A stretch of DNA of 64,000 bases from Chionoecetes opilio (GCA_016584305.1 JACEEZ010020422.1:1-64000), one strand, 5' to 3'; counted from the stretch's first letter, positions 43,632 through 53,713 are shown. Translations and numbers: made by a program. Notes: generated by a model from the letters alone, not told the origin.

Positions 43632-45313
43632 ATGTCTGCTCCTGCTGCGTCTCGTCGTAAATGCCTAAACAACCCTGACTCCTTCTGCTATATATGTGGT
43701 AGTTTCACCATTCCAAGTCAGTGGGCAAGCATCAGCGTATTTGTCAAACAAGCATATTTCGCATATTTTAAAGTGAAACTCGGTGATCAAGACAAGCTAT
43801 GGACCCCTCACAAAGTGTGCAAGCAGTGTGTCGAGAGATTACGGATGTGGACCAAAGGAACACTTGAAAAGTTGGCATTTGGTATCCCCATGGTTTGGCG
43901 AGAGCAAAAAGATCATTCCACAGACTGTTTACTTTTTGTTTAGTGAAAAACATCAGGATTTAACAAGAAAATAAGAGTAAAATAGAATATCCTTAATCTA
44001 CCGTCAGCTATAAGACCAATGCCTCATTCAGCTGAAATTCCAGTGCCAGTTTTCGAACAACTACCTCCTCTAGAAGATCTGAGTGATGTTGAAGAACGCA
44101 GTGACAGCAATGATGCAGATTTTGACATTCACGAGGATTCAGTTCGTAGGGGATTTGATCAGCACGAGTTGAATTATTTAGCACGTGATTTGGGCCTATC
44201 CAAAAAAGCTTCAGAAATACTAGCATCAAGACTGAACGAGAAAAACATACTTGAACAAGGAGTGAAGTATCACTTTCGAACCAGAGAAAGTACATTTCTG
44301 CAGTACTTTCGAAGTGCCAGCGGTTTTGTGTTTTGCCATAACATTCCTGGTTTACTGAAGGAATTAGGGCTTTCAATCTACAATCCAAATGAAATGGCGA
44401 TTGTTTATTGATAGCTGAAAGCGGAGCTTGAAGTGTGTCCTTCTACACAATGGCAATTTGTTTGGCGCAGTCCCTATTGGGCATTCGGTCTGTCTTCATA
44501 AGAATATGGAGATGTAAGAGAGTCATTGAGTTTTGCAATATGACAAACACAATTGGATCATCTGTGTTGACCTTAAAATGGTGTCCTTCCTTCTTGGTCA
44601 ACAACGTGGATACACAAAGTATCCCTGCTTTCTCTGTATGTGGGATAGCAGAGCTCGAGAGAAGCATTGGGTTCAGACGAATTGGCCTCCGAGATCTGAT
44701 CTTAAACCGGAGATCCTAACATTGTACATGAGCCACTTGTTGACAGGAAGAAATAATATTCCCACCTCTGCACATAAAACTAGGTCTCATGAAACAATTT
44801 GTAAAAGCATTGTCAACTGATGGCGACTGTTTGAAGTACATCATCTTGGTATTTCCAGGACTGTCAATTGAAAAAATCAAGGCCGGTGTGTTTGATGGTC
44901 CACAAATTCGACAGCTCATCAAAGATGAACATTTCAACGGTACTATGTCAGACCTTGAAAAGAATGCTTGACTATTATTCAAAGACGTCGTCAAGAACTT
45001 TCTTGGAAATACACGTGCAAGTAATTACACAGAAATTGTTCAGAAACTATTGGAGAGCTACAAAGCGCTTGGTTGCAACATGAGTATTAAAGTACATTTT
45101 TTGCATAGCCATCTTGCCAACTTTCCGGAAAATCTTGGTGCTGCTAGCGACGAGCAAGGTGAACGATTTCACCAAGATTTGAAGGTTATGGAAGAACGTT
45201 GCCAGGGTAGATGGGATGTGCATATGATGGCTGACTATTGTTGGAGCATCAAACGCGATAGTCCTCAAGTTGAACACTCTAGACAAAGCTACAAACGTAA
45301 TTTTTTACCTTAA
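43632..45313 (+). pseudogene. Cysteine-rich orphan-family protein, probable transposase
   Basis: I start at the ATG at 43632 (MSAPAASRRK), just after a TTTGTTTCAG acceptor-like site. The N-terminal part has a zinc-knuckle pattern, CYICG ... HKVCKQCVERL, then FGIPMVWREQKDHSTDC. A one-base shift follows, then PMPHSAEIPVPVFEQLPPLE (44019 on), RDLGLSKKASEILASRLNEK, FCHNIPGLLKELGL and, across another break, a FIDS.KRSLK / LLHNGN block. Next are WIICVDLKMVSFLLGQQRGY and TKYPCFLCMWDSRAREKHW (44533-44660), KQFVKALSTDGDCLKYI (44789 on), then NMSIKVHFLHSHLANFPENL, SDEQGERFHQDLKVMEER and WDVHMMADYCW to a stop at 45313. I know this arrangement as a multi-copy, usually unnamed protein family of arthropods and cnidarians. 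The D (FIDS), D (CVDLK), C-x2-C and E (DEQGERFHQD) spacing is compatible with an RNase H-like DDE catalytic core; that reading is inference. At least five frameshifts or stops make this copy inactive. Confidence 0.72.
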
Positions 45314-45498
45314 TCTGCACACAATTATAGCCTTATGATATCTAAAAACATGATAATGTTAAATAAACATTCTATTCATGCCTATTTCTTTCATTTTTCA
45401 TTGTATGTTAACATTTGCAACTTTTTATAAAATAAGCACTGTTACTGTTATGTACAGTATTTTTCATATTTTTTAAGAAAACGAAAATCCTACAGTTC

Positions 45499-45607
45499 AA
45501 AAACTTGACGTGATAGAGAAAAACTGAGATCAGTTTTGGATTCAGCACCCAAAAATTACGTTTTGACAAGTGTCAGACCTAACTCAACAAAAATTTGTTC
45601 CCCAGTG
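45499..45607. repeat. Right terminal inverted repeat of the CACTG element
   Basis: About 109 bases pairing with 43151-43270, ending GTTCCCCAGTG and followed by TAA. Confidence 0.85.
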
Positions 45608-45610
45608 TAA

Positions 45611-46389
45611 TTTATTGACCACAATTTACAAAGCTTGTGCAACAACACACAATCAGTTAAATGGTCCACAAAAGTGTTTTAATAGTAAAGTTTACAAAAA
45701 ACTGTTTCTCACATGCGCACATATAATATCCTTCAAATCTACTTTCTGATAATAAGGTCTTGAAACATCACTCAAACACTAAAACGCAAGAAATTTTTCC
45801 TTTTACAAAAATCAGTGCAATAATTATGAGCATCAATGAAAAGGAATCAATGAAAACTACAATAAATTTGTAAAAACCTAAACAAGCAATAAACAATTAA
45901 AAACTGAATACTAAAATACTGAAAATACTAAAACGGAATACTAAAACTTAATACAAAAAACAGAAAATACAAAAAAATGGAAAATACTAAAATGGAATAT
46001 TAAAAACTATTATTATTTCTTTTTTATAAAAAATGGAAAATACACAACAAAAAACGCCATCACGAATACCACAAAAATCAATAAAATTAAGACAGCCAAT
46101 AAAACATCAAAAGACGAAAATACGATAGTAAAACAAACTAGAACTAAATACTAATATCAAACAAAAAAAAACTAATAAATTGAAAGGCTACGGTGTACGA
46201 TAGTACATTACAAGTGGCAAAAGTCATCCTCTCCAGCAATAAGTTTTCAAACGTCGACACATCAAATTGTTTGGCGTTATAATTTGATTTCTAACGCAAC
46301 CCTTACAAACATGTTGCTCAGTAGAATGTGTTCCACAGGAAACACAGGGACGTTCTTAGTGGCCAGGCGGACCTCGCCTCGCCGATTTT
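45611..46389. other. A-rich stretch
   Basis: Repetitive AATACTAAAA / GAAAATAC motifs from 45890 to 46150. No gene. Confidence 0.4.
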
Positions 46390-47490
46390 TCTCCCATCGC
46401 CCCTCCTCAAACAGCGAGAGGAGTGCGCACTCACTCCTAAAGCGAGTCCATGAGATTCTTTCTGTTTCATTAACTTTTACTTTTGAGTATATATTTCATG
46501 TACAGACAAGGTAGGGTTAATGATGAATATTAGTTGCACCTATTGACCCTGTGATGTTAAATATTGCTTTCATTTCTTCCCAGGCAATATGCACAATCGT
46601 CCCTTTCGTGTTGCGAAACGTCTATAATATAGCGTGAGGTATGACAAGGGCGTGACTGAGCGTGCATAATGCATGGCAATGAACAAGAGGATCGTCAGCC
46701 ATTCCCCTTCTCTCTCTCCAACATTTCACTGAAAACTTGCCGCTGTTTTAGCCAGGATGAGAGCACGTAAAGGGGGATAACCGAGCTCGAGCCGAGCATA
46801 CAAACCACACATGCGCAAATCGGCAACTTACCACCATCACGAGGAGCAATGTCGCACTGTCACAAAAATCAGCGCAGACCCCACCAGCCAACCGGACACG
46901 GGCACAGGATGATGCACTGCCATCTTCGAAACCCGATGCACGTTGGTGACGGTCCCAATATCGGTCTCCATACTATCTCGCTGTAGCACCACATCTACAA
47001 TGAGTTGTGTGACACCTGGAAGAAAACGAGCGTCCCGACCCACAGCGTGCGTTGATGTTATCATCCAAAGCCGTCCCATCAGACGCCCGAACCCTTGGCT
47101 TCCAGCAGGGCGAGTGTGTGTGTGTGTGTGTGTGTGTGTGTTGCCTTATCGTGATGATTGGAACCTCTGTGTTGACGAGGGCACATACTAGCAGTGAGTG
47201 TCCGTGGTGACGTGTGAGTGTGGCGAAAGTGTCTACATCAAGAATACCATCCAGACACTTCTACCACACAAACTACCGTTTACTACTACCGCAAACTATA
47301 GCGTTGCCGCACTTCTTTTGCTTCGAATACTTGAGTGCGTCCTCCAGTGACATATCTTGCTCGATTCCCCGAGGATGCCTAGTCGAATGTCCAGAAAGTA
47401 TAAAAACAGTTTGTCATTGGTGTGACGGATGACGCCTTAGCCAGGTCAGGGCCTTTCTACCCGTTTACTACCTACCGAGGGAGGCTTGCT
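46390..47490 (+). repeat. Dispersed repeat R2, copy b
   Basis: Matches 22545-23870 in the same orientation, slightly shorter, with a longer (GT)n run at 47109-47141. AGTATAAAAACAGTTTGTC at 47397-47415 contains a TATAAAA box; copy a has AGTATTAAAAACAG. A TATA box followed about 30 bases later by a conserved segment is compatible with a retroelement LTR promoter but not proof of one. No coding frame is shared between copies. Confidence 0.7.
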
Positions 47491-48644
47491 GGTTTGTAGG
47501 TAAGGGCCAGGTAGTTATCTAGGAAGTGGGAGAGCATGTCTTTGCTGGCGAGGACTACCTCCGTTGCTGGGTCCCAGTCTGGGGCCCTCGAGCAGGCCAC
47601 TACAGCCTTTGGCGAGCGCCTCGGTTCACAGGATCACGACAGTGTGTGCAGTCAGCTAAATCAGTTAACTAGCTGTAACACGAAAGTTACTGGGGGACTA
47701 ATCGCTCATTGTGGCTGCAGGGGTCCAGAGAAATGTTGAAGTGAAAGTGGTGAAGCCAGGCAGAAAATGTAAAGCAGCTTAGCGGACACAAGGGCGACCT
47801 TACTCTGTGGCGTGAGGTATGAGCGAGAGCAGCAGAAACACCACGACGACCGCGGGCGAGATTCACTCACCCTTCATTCAGTGCACCCAGTGACACGGAA
47901 CCCAGAGAGGTGAGGAGAGACCAGTTTATTGTTGGAGAAATTCATGATTAGAAAGATCAAAGCAGGTCTTCTACAAAGGGGTGGAGTCAGTGAGGGTCAA
48001 CGCTGTGAGTTCATATACATTTTCGTTTAAATAATATAATTGGATGGTCAGAAACAAAATATTCCTAAGGTCTATATATTTTCACATCGGGATACGTCTT
48101 ATATACTAACATAATCAGAAAAGCGTTTTGTGTAGATTGTGAACCGTGCTTTAAAAAAAGTGGTATACGATGATAAATAGCTGAGCACTAAGGAGTTGAA
48201 AGAAAACAAATGTGAGAACAATGTTTCTGCGCCTACTTCTTTTGCCGGTCATTTTTCGTATAATTGATATTATTGTTGCAAATTTATGCTAATATGAATG
48301 CAGAAATTTTCTCAGGACGACAATGGTGGCCCCAAATTTTTTTTCTTCAATATCAAATGGGGTGTCCAGAAAAAACTGTTGGGAATAAGTGTGACTGTGA
48401 TAGCAGAAGGTCGCAGCGCTAGGCTGCGGCGTCACTCATCACCAATACAGCGGGATGCGGGACTCGCTCTCTAGGTATATACTCTGTGGTGAGTTATATT
48501 CAACGGTTATGAATAAGGACGCAGAAGTTATACTTAATAAAAAACAGGGCAAGCGTGAACAAAAATGTACAAATAATGAAACTGAAGAATTAAATCGACC
48601 GAGAGTGTCTACGGCCGATAAATCAGACTACGAGAAAGACTACA
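47491..48644. other. Unrecognised stretch
   Basis: A 67-codon frame at 47536-47739 (MSLLARTTSVAGSQ...) has ordinary composition but no motif and no supported splice context. The remainder is AT-rich with stops. Confidence 0.3.
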
Positions 48645-48786
48645 AACTATTATTTATTGTTTACATTAACGAGTTAGATAGTGGGATTAACAGTGATATC
48701 AAGCATGGTCTGCTGATGATACAAAAGATAGGTAGCATTATTAGATCACAGTTCTGATATAAACGGTTGCAGGGAGACTTAAGGGA
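48645..48786 (+). pseudogene. LINE reverse transcriptase fragment, 5' side of a split copy
   Basis: Reads LLFIVYINELDSGINSDIKH then, after a shift, IGSIIRSQF and GDL, corresponding to LLFLIYIxDLDSGLSSDISK ... IGSQSDVNxLQGDL in the copy at 56640-56770. It stops abruptly at 48786 and resumes at 49965. Confidence 0.65.
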
Positions 48787-49682
48787 ATCGTCCAGACCAT
48801 TTCATCATCCTGATTTAATGCAGTCAAAATATAGCATGATCGAGTATATCAACAATTATGTTGTCACTTTTTTGCATCCATTCACCCGTTTTTAAATGAT
48901 CCACATTCAAAATCTGTAATTCCCTGAGCTCTCAAAACACAACTGGCGACCAGCAGACGACGCCACCACGGCTCGGGCCGACGTCACCATGAGGAAGTCT
49001 CCCCAGCACCTGCATGATACAGATGCCCGAGGGAGACTCGGAGGAAAAAATGTAGTACTTGGGGAATTTGGGTGTTTCTGATTTTTTTTTTTTTGCGTAA
49101 TGGAATATACTGCATACTTCATGGGTACAGTAAGAAAAGCTTGTGCCTTTGCAGAGAGCTAGCACACATTTCGACCCTATTGCCATGTAAGTCTGTGCAG
49201 GCGCCTGGCAGTGGCGGGTGGGAGAGGCGCGGTGGAAGCACATTGTTAGCCGCGCTCTCACCGGCCACTCACGGCCCCCGCTGCACAGACATTATAGCCA
49301 ATTAGGTCAGAAAGGGTGCTAAGCTCATCTCCAAAAGGCACAGCTTCTTGCTGTAGCGATGAAGGATGCAAAGTATATGCCACATAGGAACAAAAAAAAA
49401 TATCAGAAACACCAAAAAAATTCTTTCAAGTACTATATTTTTTTCTGAGGGTCTCGTGTTATCTGTATCAGGCAGGGCTGGGAGGCTCATCATGTGATGT
49501 CGCCAGCAAGTTTCAACCACGGTGGAATGGGGCTGTTGTTTTTCCCGCCCGCTTTTTAACAAAGTATGTTTTTAAGGAAATAAGGCGTGGAAATTAATAT
49601 TATTATTTTTTTTGTGGATTAGGTATTTTGCATGAGCATTCACAACATAATTGTGCAAAGAAAAAAATGGGTTCTGAACGAT
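48787..49682. mobile_element. Foldback derivative of the mariner-type element
   Basis: The first ~230 bases match 11834-12070 (ATCGTCCAGACCATTTCATC, TGATTTAATGCA, CCGTTTTTAAAT(G/A)ATCC). The last ~160 match 14780-14965 (GCCCGCTTTTTAACAAAGT, TTATTTTTTTTGTGG, AAAAATGGGTTCTGAACGAT). Between them lies a large palindrome: 48990-49165 is repeated in reverse at 49310-49500 (TGATACAGAT, AGTACTTG, GGTGTTTCTGAT, GTGCCTTTGCAGAGAGCTAGCAC). No transposase is present, so it depends on an outside source. TA duplications are not intact at either side. It interrupts the LINE copy at 48645-50240. Confidence 0.75.
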
Positions 49683-49686
49683 TTAC

Positions 49687-49960
49687 TTTAAGAAACATAG
49701 AAAATAAGGAAGTTACCGGGGTCGTGAGACCTCACGTGTTTATTTCCTGTTACTGAAAAACACCACCCTACATCTACCTTTCATCCCCACCATGAAATTG
49801 TCTAGCCTTTTTTTTCCTAATTAAAACTCCCTATTGACTCCGCACTAACTACCTGATAACATTCCATCATTTCCCACCCTATTTGTGAATTTGCTCCATA
49901 TTTAAACTTATTAATTATCTCCCTGTTTACCACTGTTTAATTAAAATAAGTAAACGCCTC
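49687..49960 (-). pseudogene. LINE 3'-terminal fragment, minus strand
   Basis: Its reverse complement parallels 57400-57600: GGTGGGAAATGATGGAATG, TCAGGTAGTTAGTGCGGAGTC, AATAGGGAGTTT, TTCATGGTGGGGATGAAAGG, ACACGTGAGGTCTCACGACC and CTTCCTTATTTTCTATGTTTCTT. It lies between the foldback element and the resumed plus-strand LINE. Confidence 0.65.
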
Positions 49961-49964
49961 TTGT

Positions 49965-50240
49965 GGGTAGTCAGGTGCCAGAAGGATTTAATATTGACAA
50001 GTCTAGCGTATTTAATGTTTGTAGAAAAATCCTGGTAATAGTACAACTATACCGCAAGGTACCCGCTGAAAGATCAAAAGGGGAGAAAAGGACTTGGCGT
50101 GTGCGGGTAAGCTCAGACCTCCGTCTAGGAAAAACAATGTGATGCTAGAAATCGCGATAAATGGGTTTCGGATTAATTCGAGGTATCACTGTTAGCAGTT
50201 CACCTCAGTTTTCGCCTAGGTGGCCTAGTGTCTTCTCTCA
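49965..50240 (+). pseudogene. LINE reverse transcriptase fragment, 3' side of the split copy
   Basis: Starts GTAGTCAGGTGCCAGAAGGATT and reads FNIDKSSVFNVCRKI, then ERSKGEKRTW and SSDLRLGKTM, matching the segment EFNIDKCSVMHVGRKNPGN ... EKDLGVRVSQDLRPRK of the same family (56800-56950). It joins 48786 in the order expected of one original LINE, with 1.18 kb of foreign sequence between. Confidence 0.65.
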
Positions 50241-51042
50241 GGCAGCTGGGCAAGGCGCTTTAAAGTAATCAGTTAGGCATTTTTATTGTTTTGTTTACTC
50301 AGCGATGCGTACTGCAATGGAAGTTTTTAGTATCCAATGTATATCATAATATGCATACTATAAATTAATAAAAGAATTCATCGTTGAGTGAAAAAAAAAA
50401 ATAGAAGGATCATTTAACAAATACCAAATAGGAGATGGCCTGTTACAATGTTAAAAACAGTCAGTTCTACAGACATGCCAATGAAATTCAACAAGAGGGG
50501 ATATATGAAGCCAACTCATTAAGGAAAAAACACATGTCATGTCTAGCACTATTGAAATAATGGCATACATTATGAAAAGGTGGATCCTTACGCCGCAGCC
50601 GTCACGCTGCCAGGCGCACGATTATCAGTTTAAGCTGTGCGAGCGGTCCGTAAACAATAACATACAGGCACGTACGTGACGTGTTTGGTTTGTGCTGTGG
50701 CAGACGCAAGTCTGATTCAAGAAAAAAGTAGAGAAAACATCCATGTATGGTTGAAGTCAAAGGCCTGGGTGAAATTTCCGGTCAAGCAAAGAAAGAACAC
50801 ACCGAAGAAAGTTATGGGAAGATAGATTGTCGGACGTAAGTGGGAGGAATGGAAGGCTACAAGATTTCATGCGAATCTGTTCCAGGCATTCATTAACTGG
50901 ATGGAAATGGCCATCCTCTTCGCATCCTGATCCAAAAACTGTTTGCATACAATGACTGGGGCAAGAAACTCTCATATAAAAGGCATCAAATACCTGGCAA
51001 ATAAATAATGTTCAAGTACAGGTGGCAGTGATCTAGTTTGTC
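50241..51042. other. Unrecognised stretch
   Basis: No motif in any frame. A minus-strand frame at 50975-50757 is of ordinary composition without known features. Confidence 0.3.
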
Positions 51043-51195
51043 CTGCTGCTGCTTATGTCCTACCGCAAGAAGCTGGGCTGAAGTCATATCAGTGAAAATG
51101 GAGATGATAGTTGGCCAAATTACAGTAGCAACAGTTATCATCTTTAAAAAGGTAAGACATTATTGTGAATGAGGTGGAGTATGAATTAATTAGGG
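51043..51195 (+). other. Exon-like segment, copy 1 of a duplicated pair
   Basis: One open frame reads AEVISVKMEMIVGQITVATV then IIFKK and ends at AAAAAG|GTAAGA, a strong splice donor at 51152. The Ile/Val-rich part could be a membrane segment. The same sequence, diverged, recurs at 52125-52275, including bases after the donor. The reading phase at the donor (complete codon) matches the phase of the acceptor at 53618. I do not recognise the protein. Confidence 0.35.
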
Positions 51196-51259
51196 TAAAA
51201 CAGGTCCCTTAGCTCCACACCCCGATGATCATTATTGTGGTATTACTCTCACCAAAACA

Positions 51260-51564
51260 GGTTATAATGGACGAGCGTTTCGCGGTTTCGTTTCAGAGAC
51301 GGCCAAATATTATTCTTTGGCATACAAATAGGTGCTTGTTGTAATGGAACTAGTTTTGATTTTGCGAAAAAAAGTATACTTTTGGGTTAAGGGGGGTTAG
51401 ATTTCATTAAAACCTATAATGTTAGGTTAAGTTTAATTTTTTTTTCTTTCTTTTTTTTCGCAAAATAAAAAAGCACCATTAGAACAAGCACCTATTGTAG
51501 GCAAGAAAAAAATAGTTGGTGTCTCCCTGAAAACGACCGCGAAAACAACTCGTCCCTTATTACC
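51260..51564. mobile_element. Foldback MITE, 305 bp
   Basis: The left arm GGTTATAATGGACGAG ... TTTCGCGG ... AATAGGTGCTTGTT ... TTTTGCGAAAAAAA matches the reversed right arm GGTAATAAGGGACGAG ... TTTTCGCGG ... AATAGGTGCTTGTT ... TTTTGCGAAAAAAA. Arms are about 120 bases. Flanks ACCAAAACA (left) and ACCAAACAT (right) could be a damaged 8-9-bp duplication, which would suit hAT or Mutator-type elements. Confidence 0.78.
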
Positions 51565-52124
51565 ACCAAACATTCTATTCAACTAATGATCATGCTAACT
51601 CACCAAACACGACACATGCTACTTTTCAAAAAATGTTAATCAAATTTCTTACTTTTTCCTAATGGTGAGGGGCAAAAATTACAGTTTGCTCTGAGTACAA
51701 CAGTGAGGGCATAGAGCCTAAGTACGTATCTATTACAGAATACGTTAACCTACCATATTTCGTTGCGGAATTTAATTATTGTGTCTCTTATGATATCTGT
51801 GATGGCCATGGGAGGAGCTAGGCTGAGGTTGTGACCTAATTCGGAGTAAAAAAGTTCATCTGCAGCAGCCAAGAGCTGTCCCCCATAAAAGCCAATATCA
51901 GGCCCGCTTGTGCGAGTTTCAGTAAAAAAAGGGATTTACAATAGGTTACACATTTACTGAAACACAATTATGAGTTAGATTACAAGCAAAATGTAATATT
52001 AAGGAAGAAATGGATGGGTAGGTTAATATTTTGTTAAGCATCGTAACCAATAGATGTAAAGTAACAGTGGAAACATAGGTTATATAACTAGCAAATGATT
52101 CTATGTTTCAGCAACACTGACACC

Positions 52125-52275
52125 CAAGATACTGATGATGTCCACCTAAAGAACCAGCAGGTGAAGTCATCATTTCATGAAAACTAGAGATGAAGTTGGC
52201 CTCATAACAGTATGCAACAGTCATCATTATAATAGGTAAAAACGATTGTGCATGAGGTGGAAGGGATAAGTAAAA
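52125..52275 (+). other. Exon-like segment, copy 2 (degenerate)
   Basis: Aligns with 51043-51195 through GAAGTCAT, GAGATGA, AGTTGGCC, GCAACAGT(C/T)ATCAT, AGGTAA and TGAGGTGGA. It is preceded by TATGTTTCAG and followed by AG|GTAAAA, so splice signals are kept, but in-frame stops occur in the frame matching copy 1. A decayed duplicated exon is the simplest reading. Confidence 0.4.
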
Positions 52276-53617
52276 GAGTACTTGTGTGAAAGAGGTGTTA
52301 GTATAGGCCAAGCGCAGAACAAAGAAAGAAGGGAATGTCTGGATAGAGATGAGGTGGAGGCTTCTGCTGTGGCCATCCCCTTTGGGGAACCGCTCCCGGA
52401 GGGGTTAAGCGAGGCATGTCAGAGATACCTAGGATAGATAGAGGTGTATATATGCATTAATTATAGTTATGTCAATATTCGCAAAAAAATAAAGAACAAA
52501 ACAAGTTGATGGTTTTCATGGCATACTCGCATAAACAAAACATTTAAGGCCCGTACTCAAGAGTCATGATGAAGGTCCAGCGACGAGGACGAACCGACTG
52601 AGGAAGAGTACCATAAAAGGATATTTTCAGAACGAAGAGCTGTGCGAAAGTCGTCGTGCTACTCGTTCTGAAAAATACCCATTTTATGGTTTTCTTCCTC
52701 AGGCGATCGTCGTTCGCGATCGACATTCATCAGAAGTATCTTGAAAAATCGGGCCTAAGACTCCCCCAGTTTCTAATAGCTTCAGAGGACGGGCTCTGAC
52801 GAGCCAACCAAGAACGCATCATGCACGTCTATAGCTAGTTATGTTAGGGCTGTATGTCTAAATGTATTTAGGGACCTATGAGTTCATTACAAGAAAGTGT
52901 ATTAACAAAATAATATGGTACTTGGGAAACTCGAAAGGTTATGCAAATTGTAAACAAAAGTAATGGGAATCCTATGAGGAAAATTTATTGTAAATTGTAC
53001 ATCCACAGGAAAAAAAAAGAAAATTGTACAAAAACCTATTGTACACGACAGGTTTTTATACTATGGAAACTCCTATTTATTTCAGCAAATACTGAGCAAA
53101 CCCAGACCACACCTTATCCCTGCAGCTCCCATAAAACTACAAACTCTGGTGAACAGTAGGTTGGGACGCAGATGAGTCAGCCGCAGTCATGCTGAAACCA
53201 AATAAAAAAACGCATAAACGGTAGGTTATTTGCTGGAACTCCATTTTGTATGATTTCAAACATATTGGAAGAAAGTTAAGGGGGTATGGAATGAAAGCAG
53301 GTTCAGAAGGAGTGACTTGCAGAATATATGAAATAAATAGCTGTGGAAGGTGGATAGGTGAGTAGTATATGTGGTAAAGGACAGCTTTGATTATGAGAAT
53401 CATACGTGAGGAGATATGTTCAGGAGTTCTGCATTATGACCATCTTCTTCAGGCCTTATGTGTCACCTCTTTAGTTAGATACGCATCCTTTCTAGCTCAA
53501 CACTGGATACCAGGTATTTACTTCCATCTTTGCCACAATCTTCTCTTCTCTTGTACTGAAACACTGGACATTATTATTACATTATCTTATCCCATAACGT
53601 TATTTTTCTGTTTTCAG
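52276..53617. other. Mostly unrecognised sequence, one MITE inside
   Basis: Besides the MITE at 52548-52755 there is a CCCCTTTGGGGAACCGCTCC block at 52379. A plus-strand frame at 53387-53713 has only its last 32 codons supported as exon; the part before 53618 looks intronic, with a pyrimidine-rich tract before the acceptor. Confidence 0.35.
52548..52755. mobile_element. Harbinger-type MITE, copy 1, TAA duplication
   Basis: The left end is GGCCCGTACTCAAGAGTCAT and the reversed right end is GGCCCGATTTTTCAAGATAC. Inner pairing continues through GATGAA(G)GTC and a CCATAAAA(G)GG/TATTTTCAGAACGA core. TAA lies outside both ends (52545-52547 and 52756-52758). GG(G/C)CC-type ends with a TAA/TTA duplication are the signature of PIF/Harbinger (Tourist-like) MITEs. 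Length is 208 bp and there is no coding. Confidence 0.82.
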
Positions 53618-53713
53618 TTCTTCCATGCCCGTGCAGCTAAGAAGAAACAAGAGGTGCTTCGTGAGGCATTCAAGGAGAAAATTCTGCAGCGTGATAAGTC
53701 TGTTAGAAAGTAA
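53618..53713 (+). CDS. Putative terminal exon of a host gene
   Basis: TTATTTTTCTGTTTTCAG is a strong splice acceptor at 53600-53617. The following 31 codons read FFHARAAKKKQEVLREAFKE then KILQRDKSVRK and end at TAA (53711-53713). The peptide is a highly charged helix, K/R/E-rich, as expected of a cytoplasmic or nuclear C-terminal tail. No stops or shifts interrupt it, and it resembles no transposon protein I know, so it is the best host-gene candidate in the window. The frame is phase 0, compatible with the exon-like segment ending at 51151, which would place a hydrophobic IVGQITVATVIIF segment just before this tail. The gene is not identified, and a chance acceptor before a short frame remains possible. 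Confidence 0.42.
   Translation, partial: FFHARAAKKKQEVLREAFKEKILQRDKSVRK

Larger units (their letters stand above)
43151..45607 (+). mobile_element. CACTG-ended DNA transposon (CACTA-like) with TAA duplication
   Basis: The left end CACTGGGGAACAA and the reversed right end CACTGGGGAACAA are identical for 13 bases. A short variable gap is followed by TTGTTGAGTTAG, and similarity then continues through GCTGA(T/A)TCCAAA and CAGTTTTT(T)CT(C)TA, then CACGTCAAG. That gives inverted repeats of about 120 bp (43151-43270) and 109 bp (45499-45607). TAA occurs immediately outside each end (43148-43150 and 45608-45610), a 3-bp target duplication. CACT(A/G) ends and a 3-bp duplication are hallmarks of the CACTA/EnSpm group. 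The only coding content is the decayed protein at 43632-45313, placed centrally and in one orientation, so that protein is very likely its transposase. Confidence 0.82.

Noticed and set aside
22545..47490. R2 copies as the two LTRs of one 25-kb retrotransposon
   Set aside because: The intervening DNA holds unrelated elements in both orientations and no gag-pol; the copies also differ markedly in length.
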